Shown one piece after another: positions 50,857 to 60,127 of a DNA stretch of 64,000 nucleotides. Origin of the DNA: JBAXXL01 sp038206725 (GTDB taxonomy: Bacteria; Bacteroidota; Ignavibacteria; Kapaibacteriales; UBA2268). The stretch is taken from contig JBBRAO010000006.1 in NCBI GenBank assembly GCA_038206725.1, positions 1-64,000 of the forward strand. Direction: 5' to 3'. The first letter of the stretch is position 1, and every line of letters begins with the position of its first letter. The notes under the pieces were generated by a model that was not told the DNA's origin, made no database searches, and saw only the letters and a list, made by a program, of their open reading frames with translations. The position numbers were made by a program, and so were the translations under genes.

Positions 50857-51824
50857 CCAAACAAAACAAAAAACAAATTGAAAAGATGCCTAAGTTAAAT
50901 TTAAAAGAAATTTTAAATATGACGGACATCTACATCCTAACCGGGCTTGTGTTTATGGGTTTGCAAGCGGTATATTTTTTCCTGTCCAGCGTGGAAATTC
51001 CGCGAATCCTATATACTAATACAATGTTATTCATCGGTGTGATAGCAATTTCGTATTTGGACACTCACTATACGCGAGGTTCATTTTTCCGCTTAGCCCG
51101 CCGCTTGTATTTACTGCCGCTCATTTTTGTTTTATATTCCGAATCGCAAGTATTTATCAAATTGGTAAATCCAACGCTTTACGATAATGTTCTTGCCAGG
51201 TGGGATTTGGCAATATTCGGCTGTTCGCCAAACGAAGTTCTTCGAAAAATAGCCACACCTTGGCTGACAGAATTTCTACAATTCTGTTATATGAATTACT
51301 TCCTGATTTTTGTAATGATAGCCGTAGAATTGCATATATGGCACAACGATAAACTATTTTCGGAATTCGTTGATTACGTGTTCTTCTCTTTTATATTGAT
51401 GTACGTTTTATACTATATAATGCCGGCTATCGGTCCCAGGTTTTACTTGTATGACTTTGCTAAGTTGAATGCCGAGTTACCGGGTGTCTATTTTACAAAT
51501 GCCTTTAGAGATTTTATAAATACCGGTGGGGGGATTCCGAAGGGTGGAGTTCCAAATCCGCAGGATTATATTTACCGAGACTGTATGCCGAGCGGTCACA
51601 CTTGGATAACCGTTACCAGCATATATTTCGTTATAAAATACCGAATGAAATTGGCTTGGTACATAGTGCCGATTGGCTCAGGTCTTATCGTATCTACAGT
51701 ATATATGGGTTACCATTATTTAATTGATGTGGTAACAGGTGCAGTATTTGCGATAGCCTGCATATTTATAGAGCCAAAAATCGCTATGTTTTTCAAACAT
51801 AAATTAAAATTCAAAAACATATAG
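50853..51824 (+). CDS. PAP2-type phosphatase / IPC-synthase-like membrane protein
   Basis: A 323-residue membrane protein with six or more helices. The C-terminal part carries PAP2 motifs: PSGHTWITVTSI (C2) and STVYMGYHYLIDVVTGAVFA (C3, with His and Asp). Its long N-terminal helical part recalls inositol phosphorylceramide synthase-like PAP2 proteins. It may dephosphorylate or exchange lipid headgroups, for example undecaprenyl or sphingolipid phosphates. It overlaps rsmA by 4 bp. Confidence 0.88.
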   Translation: MTKQNKKQIEKMPKLNLKEILNMTDIYILTGLVFMGLQAVYFFLSSVEIPRILYTNTMLFIGVIAISYLDTHYTRGSFFRLARRLYLLPLIFVLYSESQVFIKLVNPTLYDNVLARWDLAIFGCSPNEVLRKIATPWLTEFLQFCYMNYFLIFVMIAVELHIWHNDKLFSEFVDYVFFSFILMYVLYYIMPAIGPRFYLYDFAKLNAELPGVYFTNAFRDFINTGGGIPKGGVPNPQDYIYRDCMPSGHTWITVTSIYFVIKYRMKLAWYIVPIGSGLIVSTVYMGYHYLIDVVTGAVFAIACIFIEPKIAMFFKHKLKFKNI

Positions 51825-51945
51825 CAAATAAATAAACTCCGATTTCCTTGAAACAATTTAAAATGCTGCCAAAAAGTGGCAAACAATTTGCTAATGTATT
51901 AATATCAATTTTGATAATTATATAATAAATAGATGAAATTCTGAT

Positions 51946-53112
51946 ATGGAAAGTCCAAAAATGGAAACAAATGGTAATAATGAATTCAACAGCACGAGGG
52001 TATTAGCGGCAATAATGCGCCGCAAATGGTTTATTATAATAACAGTAATTGTTGCAACCGCCGCAAGTGCTATAATAGCCTTTAATTTGCCTCTATGGTA
52101 TAAATCTACTACAAATGTGGTTCCACCAAAAAAAGGTGACGACGCATCGAGCATCAGCGGTGGAATATCGGCTGTGATGAAAAATGTCGGTTTAACAAAA
52201 ATGGGCGGTGGCGGTGGCGGTGGCGATGATTCATATTCATATATTGTGATTTTAACAAGTAGGACTGTTGTAGATTCTATGATTACACTTTATAAACTTG
52301 ATAAAGTATATGATATACCAAAAAAGGATATGACAGAGTTGCGAGATTATTTTCTGACAAACGTCGATATAACTTACGAAAAAGATGGTAATTATCTAAT
52401 ATCTATTTGGGATGAGAATCCACAACGCGCCGCCGATATGGCTAATACATATATTCAAATTGCCAATTCCGTCTCAATGAAATTAAGTAGGGATGAAGCA
52501 AAAATCCAAATTGAACACATAGTACAACGAATAAAGGCTTTGAACGAAAGTATCGCCGCTACAAATGTAAGATTGGGACGCTTTTCAAAAGAGTATATGA
52601 TGTTTGCTCCTGCAGAACAGGCAAAAGCCTTAGCAACTGCAATTTCGGAAGTTAAGTTACAACAGTTGAAATATGAAATGGCTTATGACTTATACAAAGT
52701 AGAGTATGGCGAAAGCGATCCATCAACTCAAGAAATGAAGAGATTAGCAACAGCTACCAAAAATAAATTGGAACAAGCTCAAACTGAACCGGGTTTCGCA
52801 GGTAATTTTTCTTTAAATCAATCTGCAAGCGTAGGTGTCGAGTTTATTAATCTGTACGCGGAGTTGGAAGCCTATACCAAAATGAAGGCTTACTTACTTC
52901 CGATGTTGGAAGAAGCTAAGTTGGATGAAGTAAAAAATGTAAAAAATCTATATGTTCTCGATAAAGCTATTGCTTCTGATAAAAAAGATAAACCGAAACG
53001 TTCGCTAATAATAGGAGGCTCATTTCTCGGCTCATTTATTCTTGTTATTTTTATAATTATGATAATTGAAGCCATTAATGATACTAAAAAGAAACTTCAT
53101 CAAAGTATTTAA
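51946..53112 (+). CDS. Wzz-family chain-length determinant-like protein
   Basis: A 388-residue inner-membrane protein with a first helix at about 30-52 and a last helix at about 352-378. The middle is a long periplasmic domain with coiled-coil character and YKSTTNVVPPKK near the start, matching the VIMPPK part of the copy at 33091. An unusual MGGGGGGGDDS tract at about residue 86 replaces the GGMGKSGG of that copy. It lacks a kinase domain. The O-antigen ligase gene follows 3 bp later, so it probably controls polymer length for that system. Confidence 0.86.
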   Translation: MESPKMETNGNNEFNSTRVLAAIMRRKWFIIITVIVATAASAIIAFNLPLWYKSTTNVVPPKKGDDASSISGGISAVMKNVGLTKMGGGGGGGDDSYSYIVILTSRTVVDSMITLYKLDKVYDIPKKDMTELRDYFLTNVDITYEKDGNYLISIWDENPQRAADMANTYIQIANSVSMKLSRDEAKIQIEHIVQRIKALNESIAATNVRLGRFSKEYMMFAPAEQAKALATAISEVKLQQLKYEMAYDLYKVEYGESDPSTQEMKRLATATKNKLEQAQTEPGFAGNFSLNQSASVGVEFINLYAELEAYTKMKAYLLPMLEEAKLDEVKNVKNLYVLDKAIASDKKDKPKRSLIIGGSFLGSFILVIFIIMIIEAINDTKKKLHQSI

Positions 53113-53115
53113 CAA

Positions 53116-54555
53116 ATGGAATTATTGAAAAATAATACGAAAGAGTATATAATCCTAGGAATAATATATACTTTTATTATTGTTCCTTTGGCATATTTGG
53201 GTATAGTTAAGGAGCTGGGTATCTATATTCTTCCCGCGGTTGCCGCACTTCCATTATTGTATTTCGTTTTTAAAAAGCCGGAGGTATGGCTTTACACTTC
53301 TATGGGATTATTTATTCTTTTTACCCGTTCGCGTGAATCTGATGCATCGGCGGCAGATTATTTTTTCGCTATTTATTATATTGGTGGCATTTTAATATGG
53401 ATGCTGGTACAGATTCTTTATAAAAGGGAGAAACTGATCAGAAATTTGGGAGATATGTTAATTATCTTATACGCTATAGGTGTACTTTGCAATTTTTTCA
53501 TAGCTAATTCAGCCGGTGTGGCGCCTATGGATTGGTTACGTGAAGCGACAGCTCTATTTTTGGTATTGTTTTACTTCCCGATAAGGCATTATTTCAATGA
53601 TGAAAAAAAATTAAAGCAATTTATGATATTTTTCGCATTAGTTTTAATAATCGTTTCTAGTCTATCCATTTATTCATATTACTATGCACTATCTGATATA
53701 CAATATGCATTTCAATTGGCTACTTCCGATAAAATCAACCAAATGATATTTACCGTTGCAACCATTGTTGGATTAGTATTTGCATTATATCAGCGAAAAC
53801 GTAAAAACGAAATCTTTCTTTTTATATTTATCGGCATAATTGCAGTATCGTTAATCCTGACTTTCTCAAGGACATTTTGGTTGATTGTTATGATGATGTG
53901 TGTAGTATTATTTATATACCTGCCCATAAAAAAGAAGGCAACAATGTTTAAAGTTGGCCTTGTATTATTTGCAATGGCGGTTGCAAGTTTTTTCCTTCTT
54001 TTAGGTGATAAAACTGAAATGATTTCAACCTTAATAGAAAAAAGATTATCTTCTACATCGTCGGGATCTAAAGACGAATCACTTCAAGCAAGGTTTGTGG
54101 AATGGGATTATGCATTGAGAGAAATTCAAAAATATCCTCTTGGTGGTAAAGGAATGGGCAGCAAAGTTCATTTCTATAATATTTTACTTGGTCAAACATT
54201 TCATACATTAAATATACATAATGGCTATATTTATCTGTGCTATAAGTTAGGTATTCCGCTGGCTTTGGTTTATTTATCATTCTTTATGTTCTACACGTTG
54301 AAAGCATTTCAATTATCAATAAGAAAAAGTAATCTGTTTTTTAAAGCATTATCAATAGCCTGTTTCTTGGGTTTTTTAAGCGTTTGGATTGCAAACACCA
54401 CAAGTATGCAATTTGTCTATCGCGACGGGTATTTTGCTATATTCCTTTTGATTGCATTTACATCAGTTGCTGATTACAATATTAATCCACCGAAGCGCAA
54501 AGAGAATCCGAGTATAACGGACAATAATTTGCCGGAAGAAATAGAAAATACCTAA
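53116..54555 (+). CDS. O-antigen ligase / polymerase family (WaaL/Wzy-like)
   Basis: A 479-residue membrane protein with 10-12 helices. A large loop after about residue 315 contains RFVEWDYALREIQKYPLGGKGMGS and HTLNIHNGYIYLCYKLG, which match the Wzy_C-type domain of O-antigen ligases and polymerases. It would ligate undecaprenyl-linked glycan to lipid A or polymerise repeat units. The upstream Wzz gene supports this. The C-terminal tail is polar and cytoplasmic. Confidence 0.87.
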   Translation: MELLKNNTKEYIILGIIYTFIIVPLAYLGIVKELGIYILPAVAALPLLYFVFKKPEVWLYTSMGLFILFTRSRESDASAADYFFAIYYIGGILIWMLVQILYKREKLIRNLGDMLIILYAIGVLCNFFIANSAGVAPMDWLREATALFLVLFYFPIRHYFNDEKKLKQFMIFFALVLIIVSSLSIYSYYYALSDIQYAFQLATSDKINQMIFTVATIVGLVFALYQRKRKNEIFLFIFIGIIAVSLILTFSRTFWLIVMMMCVVLFIYLPIKKKATMFKVGLVLFAMAVASFFLLLGDKTEMISTLIEKRLSSTSSGSKDESLQARFVEWDYALREIQKYPLGGKGMGSKVHFYNILLGQTFHTLNIHNGYIYLCYKLGIPLALVYLSFFMFYTLKAFQLSIRKSNLFFKALSIACFLGFLSVWIANTTSMQFVYRDGYFAIFLLIAFTSVADYNINPPKRKENPSITDNNLPEEIENT

Positions 54556-54621
54556 AATATTGAACGTTTTTTTTCGTCTTATCGTAATATTTATTTTGTT
54601 TTACTAATAAAGTAAAGAACA

Positions 54622-55194
54622 ATGAGCATAAAAGGTACAAAAACCGAACAAAATCTATTAAAAGCATTTGCCGGAGAATCTCAGGCAAAAAACCGTTACA
54701 CATATTTTGCTAAACAAGCCATTAAAGATGGCTATCAACAAATTGCCGATATTTTTATGGAGACAGCCCTACAAGAAGAAATGCACGCAAAACTTTTCTT
54801 CAAGCATTTGGAAGGCGGAGTCGTAGAAATTACAGCATCATACCCTGCCGGTATAATCGGAACAACTTTAGACAACTTGAAAGCCGCCGCCGCCGGTGAA
54901 AAAGAAGAATGGTCAGAGCTTTATACTTCATTTGAAGATACCGCCAAAGCCGAAGGTTTCAACGATGTTGCTAATACTTTCCGAATGGTTGCTCGCGTAG
55001 AAGCAGAGCACGAAAAACGTTATAACAAGTTAGCAGAAAACATCGAAACTTCAAAAGTATATGAAAAAGATGGTAAAGTTAGATGGATGTGCCGTAAATG
55101 CGGTTATGTTCACGAAGGCACTAAAGCTCCGACGGTATGCCCTGCTTGCAAACACCCTCAAGATTATTTTGAAGTCAAAGCAGAAAACTATTAG
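54622..55194 (+). CDS. rbr: Rubrerythrin
   Basis: Non-heme iron peroxidase typical of anaerobes and microaerophiles. 190 residues, the family's normal length. The N-terminal ferritin-like diiron domain shows FAGESQAKNRY, LQEEMHAKLF and VEAEHEKRYNKL (Glu/His ligands). The C-terminal rubredoxin domain has WMCRKCGYV and VCPACKHP (four Cys). It removes hydrogen peroxide using NADH-linked electrons. It is separated by 66 bp from the ligase gene and appears to be independently promoted. Confidence 0.96.
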   Translation: MSIKGTKTEQNLLKAFAGESQAKNRYTYFAKQAIKDGYQQIADIFMETALQEEMHAKLFFKHLEGGVVEITASYPAGIIGTTLDNLKAAAAGEKEEWSELYTSFEDTAKAEGFNDVANTFRMVARVEAEHEKRYNKLAENIETSKVYEKDGKVRWMCRKCGYVHEGTKAPTVCPACKHPQDYFEVKAENY

Positions 55195-55250
55195 TAGCCA
55201 AGCAATTTCTATAGGAATAGATTTCTTAAGAACTATTTACTAAATGAATT

Positions 55251-55381
55251 GGGGCTGTCTCAAAACTCAGAATTTTGTTAACAAACAGGGATGCTTGTTC
55301 TGCCAAATCATTGATATATCGGTAGATTGATCATCCTTGATTGACAAGATATCAACTAATTTGGAGTTTGGAGGCAGCCCC
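55251..55381. mobile_element. MITE-like element with inverted ends
   Basis: The 131-bp stretch starts GGGGCTGTCTCAAAACTC and ends GAGTTTGGAGGCAGCCCC; the ends pair imperfectly over about 24 bp. The interior holds the hairpin repeat 55289-55336 also found at 6597. No transposase is encoded. GGGGCTGTC-type ends are common in IS elements and their non-autonomous derivatives. A clean target-site duplication is not evident (GAATT on the left, CGAAT on the right). Confidence 0.6.
55289..55336. repeat. Interspersed hairpin repeat, copy 2 (related to 6597-6644)
   Basis: An imperfect palindrome from GGATGCTTG to TGATCATCC with inner CTGCC/GGTAG arms, nested in the MITE-like element. It corresponds block by block to 6597-6644. 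Confidence 0.55.
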
Positions 55382-55602
55382 CGAATGAACGCTAAAACTC
55401 AGAGAGCCCTGAAAGAGCCAAACAATTGACAGCAAAAAAAACCTTATGTTATCTTTTAACCTAAGTTGAAAAGCAACGATCAGAACCAATAACCTTATTA
55501 GCTTATTTATTGGTATTTAATAAGGTAATAAGGTTTGATTATAATGCTTTCTAGTTTTCTACTAAGGTTGATACGTGAAATAATGTTTTTAGATCAAATT
55601 AG

Positions 55603-55735
55603 TTGCCACGACTTTTAAGTCGTAGGGATAATGAGATTGACGCGTTCGGCTTTAGCCAAATTCTTCGAAATGGATTATTGGGCTAAAGCCCTTTGTGAAT
55701 AGCATTTATCAACCACGACTTAAAAGCCGTGGCAA
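55603..55735. repeat. REP-like composite hairpin repeat
   Basis: The outer arms TTGCCACG and CGTGGCAA are inverted. Between them lie CGACTTTTAAGTCG (palindrome), CGGCTTTAGCC paired with GGGCTAAAGCCC, and CCACGACTTAAAAGCCGTGG (self-hairpin). Such TAAAGCC/GGCTAAAGCC units are frequent intergenic elements in Bacteroidetes-type genomes and may be mobilised by REP-associated (RAYT-type) transposases. A fragment resembling its right end lies at 24139-24158. Confidence 0.8.
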
Positions 55736-55861
55736 TTGAAGAATTAATTTTTCCAATTCAACATTCATCATTCAACATTAATTCCTTTTCTGTATAATTC
55801 TACTGCCCGAAGTTTTTCTTCAATACTATGTTTCTTATATGTTTTTTTAATTAAAATAAAA

Positions 55862-55896
55862 CACCCCAAAAGTTTTTATGTCTAACTTTTGGGGTG
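55862..55896 (-). terminator. Intrinsic terminator of the FG-GAP/T9SS gene
   Basis: A perfect 13-bp stem CACCCCAAAAGTT/AACTTTTGGGGTG with a 9-nt loop is followed on the minus strand by TTTTATTTT, 53 bp beyond the stop at 55949. Confidence 0.92.
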
Positions 55897-55948
55897 CAGT
55901 TCATTGTGTATAAGGTTGATTTGTTATAATTATAATCTTGTATAATAT

Positions 55949-57514
55949 CTATTTTACAACCACAAATGTTTTTGTTGCTATCTTTCCATTGGAAACTATT
56001 TTACACAAATATACACCCTGCGGTAGTTGGTTTATATTTAGATTTTCGGTAAAATCGGAAGTAAGAAATTTCGTACCGTTTGCGTTATAGATTTCTATAG
56101 CACAGCCTTTTAGATCAGATGTAATATGTAAATTTGTGCTTGCCGGATTCGGATATACACTTATTTCGTTCGCAATTGTTTCTTGAACAGCGGTTTCTTT
56201 TTTGTCAACAACAGCGTTGCGTCTATGATTCCGGCGGAACATCAGCCATTCCGGACCGGTGGTGCTGTTTGTTGATACCAAATACGCCCTGCCGTGGTTT
56301 TTTGTTTGGTCAGTTGATTCACCGTGACCTCCGATTATAAAAAGCTCATACAAGCCGTCTCCGTTAAAATCGGCGCAAATTGGCGCGTGATCAATATTAA
56401 ATTCTTTTCCGTAGTCCGCTCTCAAGTCTAAATTGAAAATCACCGCTCCGTCAGGTCCGTTTAAAGCAATAAGTTCCCCGGCTGAATTACCAAAAACAAC
56501 ATCCAATATGTTATCATTGTTCATATCAGTAAAAATGGCACCGCGGAATGAAGTTGAATTTTCCTTCATTTGGTATTTCCAAAGCAATTTTCCATCGGAT
56601 GTTAGTATTACAAGATTGCAAAAATCAATAAATGCGATTTCGTATTTACCGTCGCCATTGAGATCGCCTATTGTTGTTGGTGCGCCAATATAAACCTTAT
56701 CATCTAATTGGTATGTCCATTTTATTAGACCGTTGGTTCCATTAAGACAATAAATAATGCCTTCATAAGTCCCAATTATTACTTCTTGTACCCCATCATC
56801 GTCTATGTCGGCAATGGTTGGGCCGTGGTACATTTTACCATTAGGAACATTGTTTTCCCACAGCAAAGAGCCATCCAAAAGTCTATATGCGGCAATTTTA
56901 TTGGGGTTTTCAAATCGCCACGTAGCAACTACACAATCCAATTTATTATCGCCGTCAAGATCTGCTATTACAGGTTCGGTTTGAACAGTAGAGTTTGTAG
57001 CAACATTCTTTCTCCAGATGGTTTCCCCGTTTTCACCGGAATAACAAGCTAAATCTCCATAAAAGTCGCCTCCCAGTATTTCCGGTTTGCCGTCTTCGTT
57101 GCCATCGGCTATTGAAGGGGGCGAGTCGGTTCCAACGGAAGGTTGCGTCCACTTTATAGTGCCGTCCCGACCATCAAAGCAGTACAATTTTGCATTGCTG
57201 GAGTTATGTAAAATGACTTCTTTGTTGCCATCCATATCGACATCGTATATTATAGGAGCCGCATCGTTCGCACCATTTGTTTTATAAGACCAAACGACAG
57301 TACCATCTTCCGAATTCAAGGCATAAATGCTTTCATCATTGAAATAAGTTGAAAATACTATTTCCAATTTGCCATCACCATCAATATCGTCAGTGCAGGA
57401 ATTGCCAAAAGAGACGGATTTCAAATCGAATTTCCAAAGGACTTCGGGCGGTGAGGCGAGACAGTGCGACAAATTTATTATTATCAAAGCAAATATTAGA
57501 GTAATTATTTTCAT
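55949..57514 (-). CDS. FG-GAP/VCBS-repeat beta-propeller with T9SS sorting domain
   Basis: A 521-residue exported protein; signal peptide ending in CLA. Seven or so propeller blades each bear a D-x-D-x-D-G calcium-binding loop followed by hydrophobic strands, e.g. DIDGDGKLEIVFS, DVDMDGNKEVILH, DLDGDNKLDCVVA, DIDDDGVQEVIIG, DLNGDGKYEIAFI and DFNGDGLYELFII. Some blades have PQQ-like GTVVWSYKT strands. The C-terminal T9SS domain (SVYPNPASTNLHIT, LPQGVYLCKIVSNGKI, ATKTFVVVK) is complete. It probably binds calcium and a polymer or surface ligand outside the cell. Confidence 0.9.
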   Translation of the reverse strand: MKIITLIFALIIINLSHCLASPPEVLWKFDLKSVSFGNSCTDDIDGDGKLEIVFSTYFNDESIYALNSEDGTVVWSYKTNGANDAAPIIYDVDMDGNKEVILHNSSNAKLYCFDGRDGTIKWTQPSVGTDSPPSIADGNEDGKPEILGGDFYGDLACYSGENGETIWRKNVATNSTVQTEPVIADLDGDNKLDCVVATWRFENPNKIAAYRLLDGSLLWENNVPNGKMYHGPTIADIDDDGVQEVIIGTYEGIIYCLNGTNGLIKWTYQLDDKVYIGAPTTIGDLNGDGKYEIAFIDFCNLVILTSDGKLLWKYQMKENSTSFRGAIFTDMNNDNILDVVFGNSAGELIALNGPDGAVIFNLDLRADYGKEFNIDHAPICADFNGDGLYELFIIGGHGESTDQTKNHGRAYLVSTNSTTGPEWLMFRRNHRRNAVVDKKETAVQETIANEISVYPNPASTNLHITSDLKGCAIEIYNANGTKFLTSDFTENLNINQLPQGVYLCKIVSNGKIATKTFVVVK

Positions 57515-57531
57515 TTAGCCCTCTTAAAAAT

Positions 57532-57903
57532 TTATTTTGTAAAATGCTTTTCAATTAAACCAATTAACATTTTCATATTTATTGGTTTTGAAACGTAGTC
57601 ATCGCATCCAGCGGCAAGCGCTTTTTCTCTGTCCCCAGTGAGACCATAAGCAGTTTGAGCTATGATTATGACTTTTTTATTAAATTGTCTTATGTGTCGA
57701 GTTGCTGTATATCCATCCATTTCCGGCATTTTGATATCCATTAAAATCAAATCAATGTCAGGATTTTCCCGGCAATTTTCAATGGCTTCTATTCCTGTTC
57801 TTACTTTTAGCACTTGGGCGTTGAAAGACTTCATTGCTGTAGAAATGAGCAATTCCGAAGTTGCATCATCTTCTGCAATTAATATTTTAAGAATTTTTAT
57901 CAC
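57532..57903 (-). CDS. Response regulator receiver-domain protein
   Basis: A stand-alone REC domain of 123 residues. It starts at GTG (57903) with an AGGAG Shine-Dalgarno at 57912-57916; the longer frame to 58128 only overlaps the kinase gene. ILIAEDDATSELL gives the acidic pocket, LILMDIKMPEMDGY the phosphoacceptor Asp, AQTAYGLTGD the Thr/Ala switch region and DYVSKPIN the Lys. It has no output domain, so it should act by protein interaction or as a phosphate sink. It lies directly after the histidine kinase, whose gene ends 2 bp before. Confidence 0.9.
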   Translation of the reverse strand: MIKILKILIAEDDATSELLISTAMKSFNAQVLKVRTGIEAIENCRENPDIDLILMDIKMPEMDGYTATRHIRQFNKKVIIIAQTAYGLTGDREKALAAGCDDYVSKPINMKMLIGLIEKHFTK

Positions 57904-57904
57904 G

Positions 57905-60025
57905 TTATTTACTCCTATTAAAATGAATATTAATATCTGTGTTATTATCTTGATAATTTTCTTTAGCAAAAGGAATTGTGAAATTGAAAGTAGAACCCAT
58001 CCCGAGTTCACTTTCAACCCAGATACTTCCACCGAGTATTTCAACATACGCTTTTGATATAGACAATCCCAAACCAGCTCCTTCGTAATTGCGCGAAAGC
58101 GATTCGCTACCCTGTCTAAACCTATCAAATATATATTTTTGTTGTTCTAAAGCAATCCCTGAACCAGTGTCCTTGACGAAATATTTAATCGCATTTGTAT
58201 CGGAGCTTTCCTGAATTTCATAGCCAAACTCAACAGAACCACTATCGGTGAATTTAATCGCATTTTTAACCAAATTAATTAAAACCGCAAAAACCTTATC
58301 ACTATCTGTAATAATAACGGCATTCTTATTCGGTAGTGCATTCACAAAAGACAATTGCAAGGCTTTTTCCTCAGCTTCCAGAGAAAAGAAATGGAAGACA
58401 TTTTCGATTTTCTCGTTTAAATTTGTTTCCGTCAAATTAATTTCCATTTGCCCGGATTCGATTTTCGAAATGTCAATAATATCGTTCAGCAAATTCAGCA
58501 TTCTCTGACCGGACCGCTCTATAATCTCGATGTATTTTGTATGCTCTATATCGGAAATATCCTGATCTTTCAACAGACTTGCAAAACCAAGAATCCCATT
58601 CATAGGTGTACGGATTTCGTGACTCATATTCGCCAGAAACGCGGATTTTAAGCGATTGCTTTCTTCGGCTTTTTCTTTTGCAATTGTTAAAGTTTTTTCC
58701 GCTTTTTTGCGGTCAGTGATATCTCTTGTAATTGATATTATATGCGGTTCATCATTGAGTATGATTACGCAAGCGGACATAAGGCCATTAATTATGGTAC
58801 CGTCTTTCATTTTAAAATCGGCTTCCAGATTATCCACTCTTCCGCGTTGTTTTAATCCTTCGACTAATTTAACTCTATCTTTAGGGTTTGCCCACACATT
58901 AATTTCAAAAGAACTTTTTCCAATAACATCCTCGGCGGTGTAGCCGGTGATGGCTGAGAAACCCCCGTTAATATCTATAAACATTCCATCGCTTAATCGG
59001 TTTATGTTTATTGATTCGGGGCTTGTTTTGAATGCTAAACGGAATTTCTCTTCGCTGATTTGTAAGGACTCTTCGACTTGTTTGCGTTGGGTTATATCTC
59101 GGAAAAAAGATTGAAATGTACCATCGGGCATTTTCTTGGAATTCATTTCTATGAAGATTTTAGTTCCATCTTTATGTTTAGCCTCTCTTTCAGTTATTTT
59201 AGTTTCACCTTTTGTCAAAAGATCATAGCGCAAACTATTTTGAGAAAGATAGTCCTGTGAAAACAAATCTTTCATATTCATATTTAGAAGCTCTTCTCGG
59301 CTATAGCCGGTAAGTTCGGTTGCGGAATGGTTTATATCAATAAAGTTACCATCAGAATCACCGTGAAAAAATGCGTCAACGGCAAGGTTAATTATCGTTT
59401 TATATTTTTCTTTACTGTTTTGCAATTCTTCTTTTACTTTCAACTGTTCAGCAATATGTATTTTCAATTGTAAATTATTATAAGCTTTTTCTGAGAGCTG
59501 ATTCGCAAAAGCGAAGAGCATTTTAGAAACCTTGTTAAACTGTTCGACAGACATTTTCGGAACTTCCTTAAGCGCTTCTAAAAAATCCTTTCTATCGGCA
59601 CCAATATCATCGGCATAATCCGCCATCCTTTTTTCATTTAATTCTTCGTTTCGCACTTGGCCAATTAACCAATTTGCGATATGATTTCCACCAACAGTAA
59701 TACTTGCGCCTGCATCCCAAAGCTCACCGCTTAAGCAAGGTTGAATCAAAGGACCGGTTGGATTGTGCCTACCAAGCGCGGCATCAGACTTAAAACAATT
59801 CAAAAGCCCTTTGTCTGTTTTTCGAATTATGTCGTTACACAAACGGCAAAAATTGCTGGGTTTTGTAATAGGAGTTCCGTCGGGCTGAGTAATAATAGAA
59901 GCCACACCGGTAGCATCGGAAAACAAACCCTGCATTTGCTGGATTTCATCAATATCGAATATGTCGCTAAACTGTATGTTTATCGGGTTTTTTTGAGATT
60001 CATTATCAGCTTGGATTGTATTCAT
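57905..60025 (-). CDS. PocR-PAS-PAS histidine kinase
   Basis: A 706-residue soluble sensor kinase. An N-terminal PocR domain (residues about 15-195) contains conserved Cys: FCRLCNDII, LLNCFKSDA, IQPCLSGELWDAG. Two PAS domains follow (about 205-320 and 325-445), then HisKA with NMSHEIRTPMNGILGF and HATPase motifs NLVKNAIKFTDSG, VKDTGSGI and GAGLGLSISK. PocR senses small ligands, such as 1,2-propanediol or methyl metabolites, in other bacteria. Its partner is probably the adjacent REC protein. It has no membrane helix and no PTS/HPt domain. Confidence 0.92.
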   Translation of the reverse strand: MNTIQADNESQKNPINIQFSDIFDIDEIQQMQGLFSDATGVASIITQPDGTPITKPSNFCRLCNDIIRKTDKGLLNCFKSDAALGRHNPTGPLIQPCLSGELWDAGASITVGGNHIANWLIGQVRNEELNEKRMADYADDIGADRKDFLEALKEVPKMSVEQFNKVSKMLFAFANQLSEKAYNNLQLKIHIAEQLKVKEELQNSKEKYKTIINLAVDAFFHGDSDGNFIDINHSATELTGYSREELLNMNMKDLFSQDYLSQNSLRYDLLTKGETKITEREAKHKDGTKIFIEMNSKKMPDGTFQSFFRDITQRKQVEESLQISEEKFRLAFKTSPESININRLSDGMFIDINGGFSAITGYTAEDVIGKSSFEINVWANPKDRVKLVEGLKQRGRVDNLEADFKMKDGTIINGLMSACVIILNDEPHIISITRDITDRKKAEKTLTIAKEKAEESNRLKSAFLANMSHEIRTPMNGILGFASLLKDQDISDIEHTKYIEIIERSGQRMLNLLNDIIDISKIESGQMEINLTETNLNEKIENVFHFFSLEAEEKALQLSFVNALPNKNAVIITDSDKVFAVLINLVKNAIKFTDSGSVEFGYEIQESSDTNAIKYFVKDTGSGIALEQQKYIFDRFRQGSESLSRNYEGAGLGLSISKAYVEILGGSIWVESELGMGSTFNFTIPFAKENYQDNNTDINIHFNRSK

Positions 60026-60127
60026 ATTTATACTCTGAAGTTAGAATTTATTCAATTTATTTTCAAACTGAGCGTCGGCTAATCATTATTATTTTATAAT
60101 CAAGGGTAATATCAATTCGATTTACCC

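Noticed and set aside
57904..58128. N-terminal extension of the response regulator
   Set aside because: It overlaps the kinase gene end, has no receiver-domain homology, and the GTG at 57903 has a proper Shine-Dalgarno.
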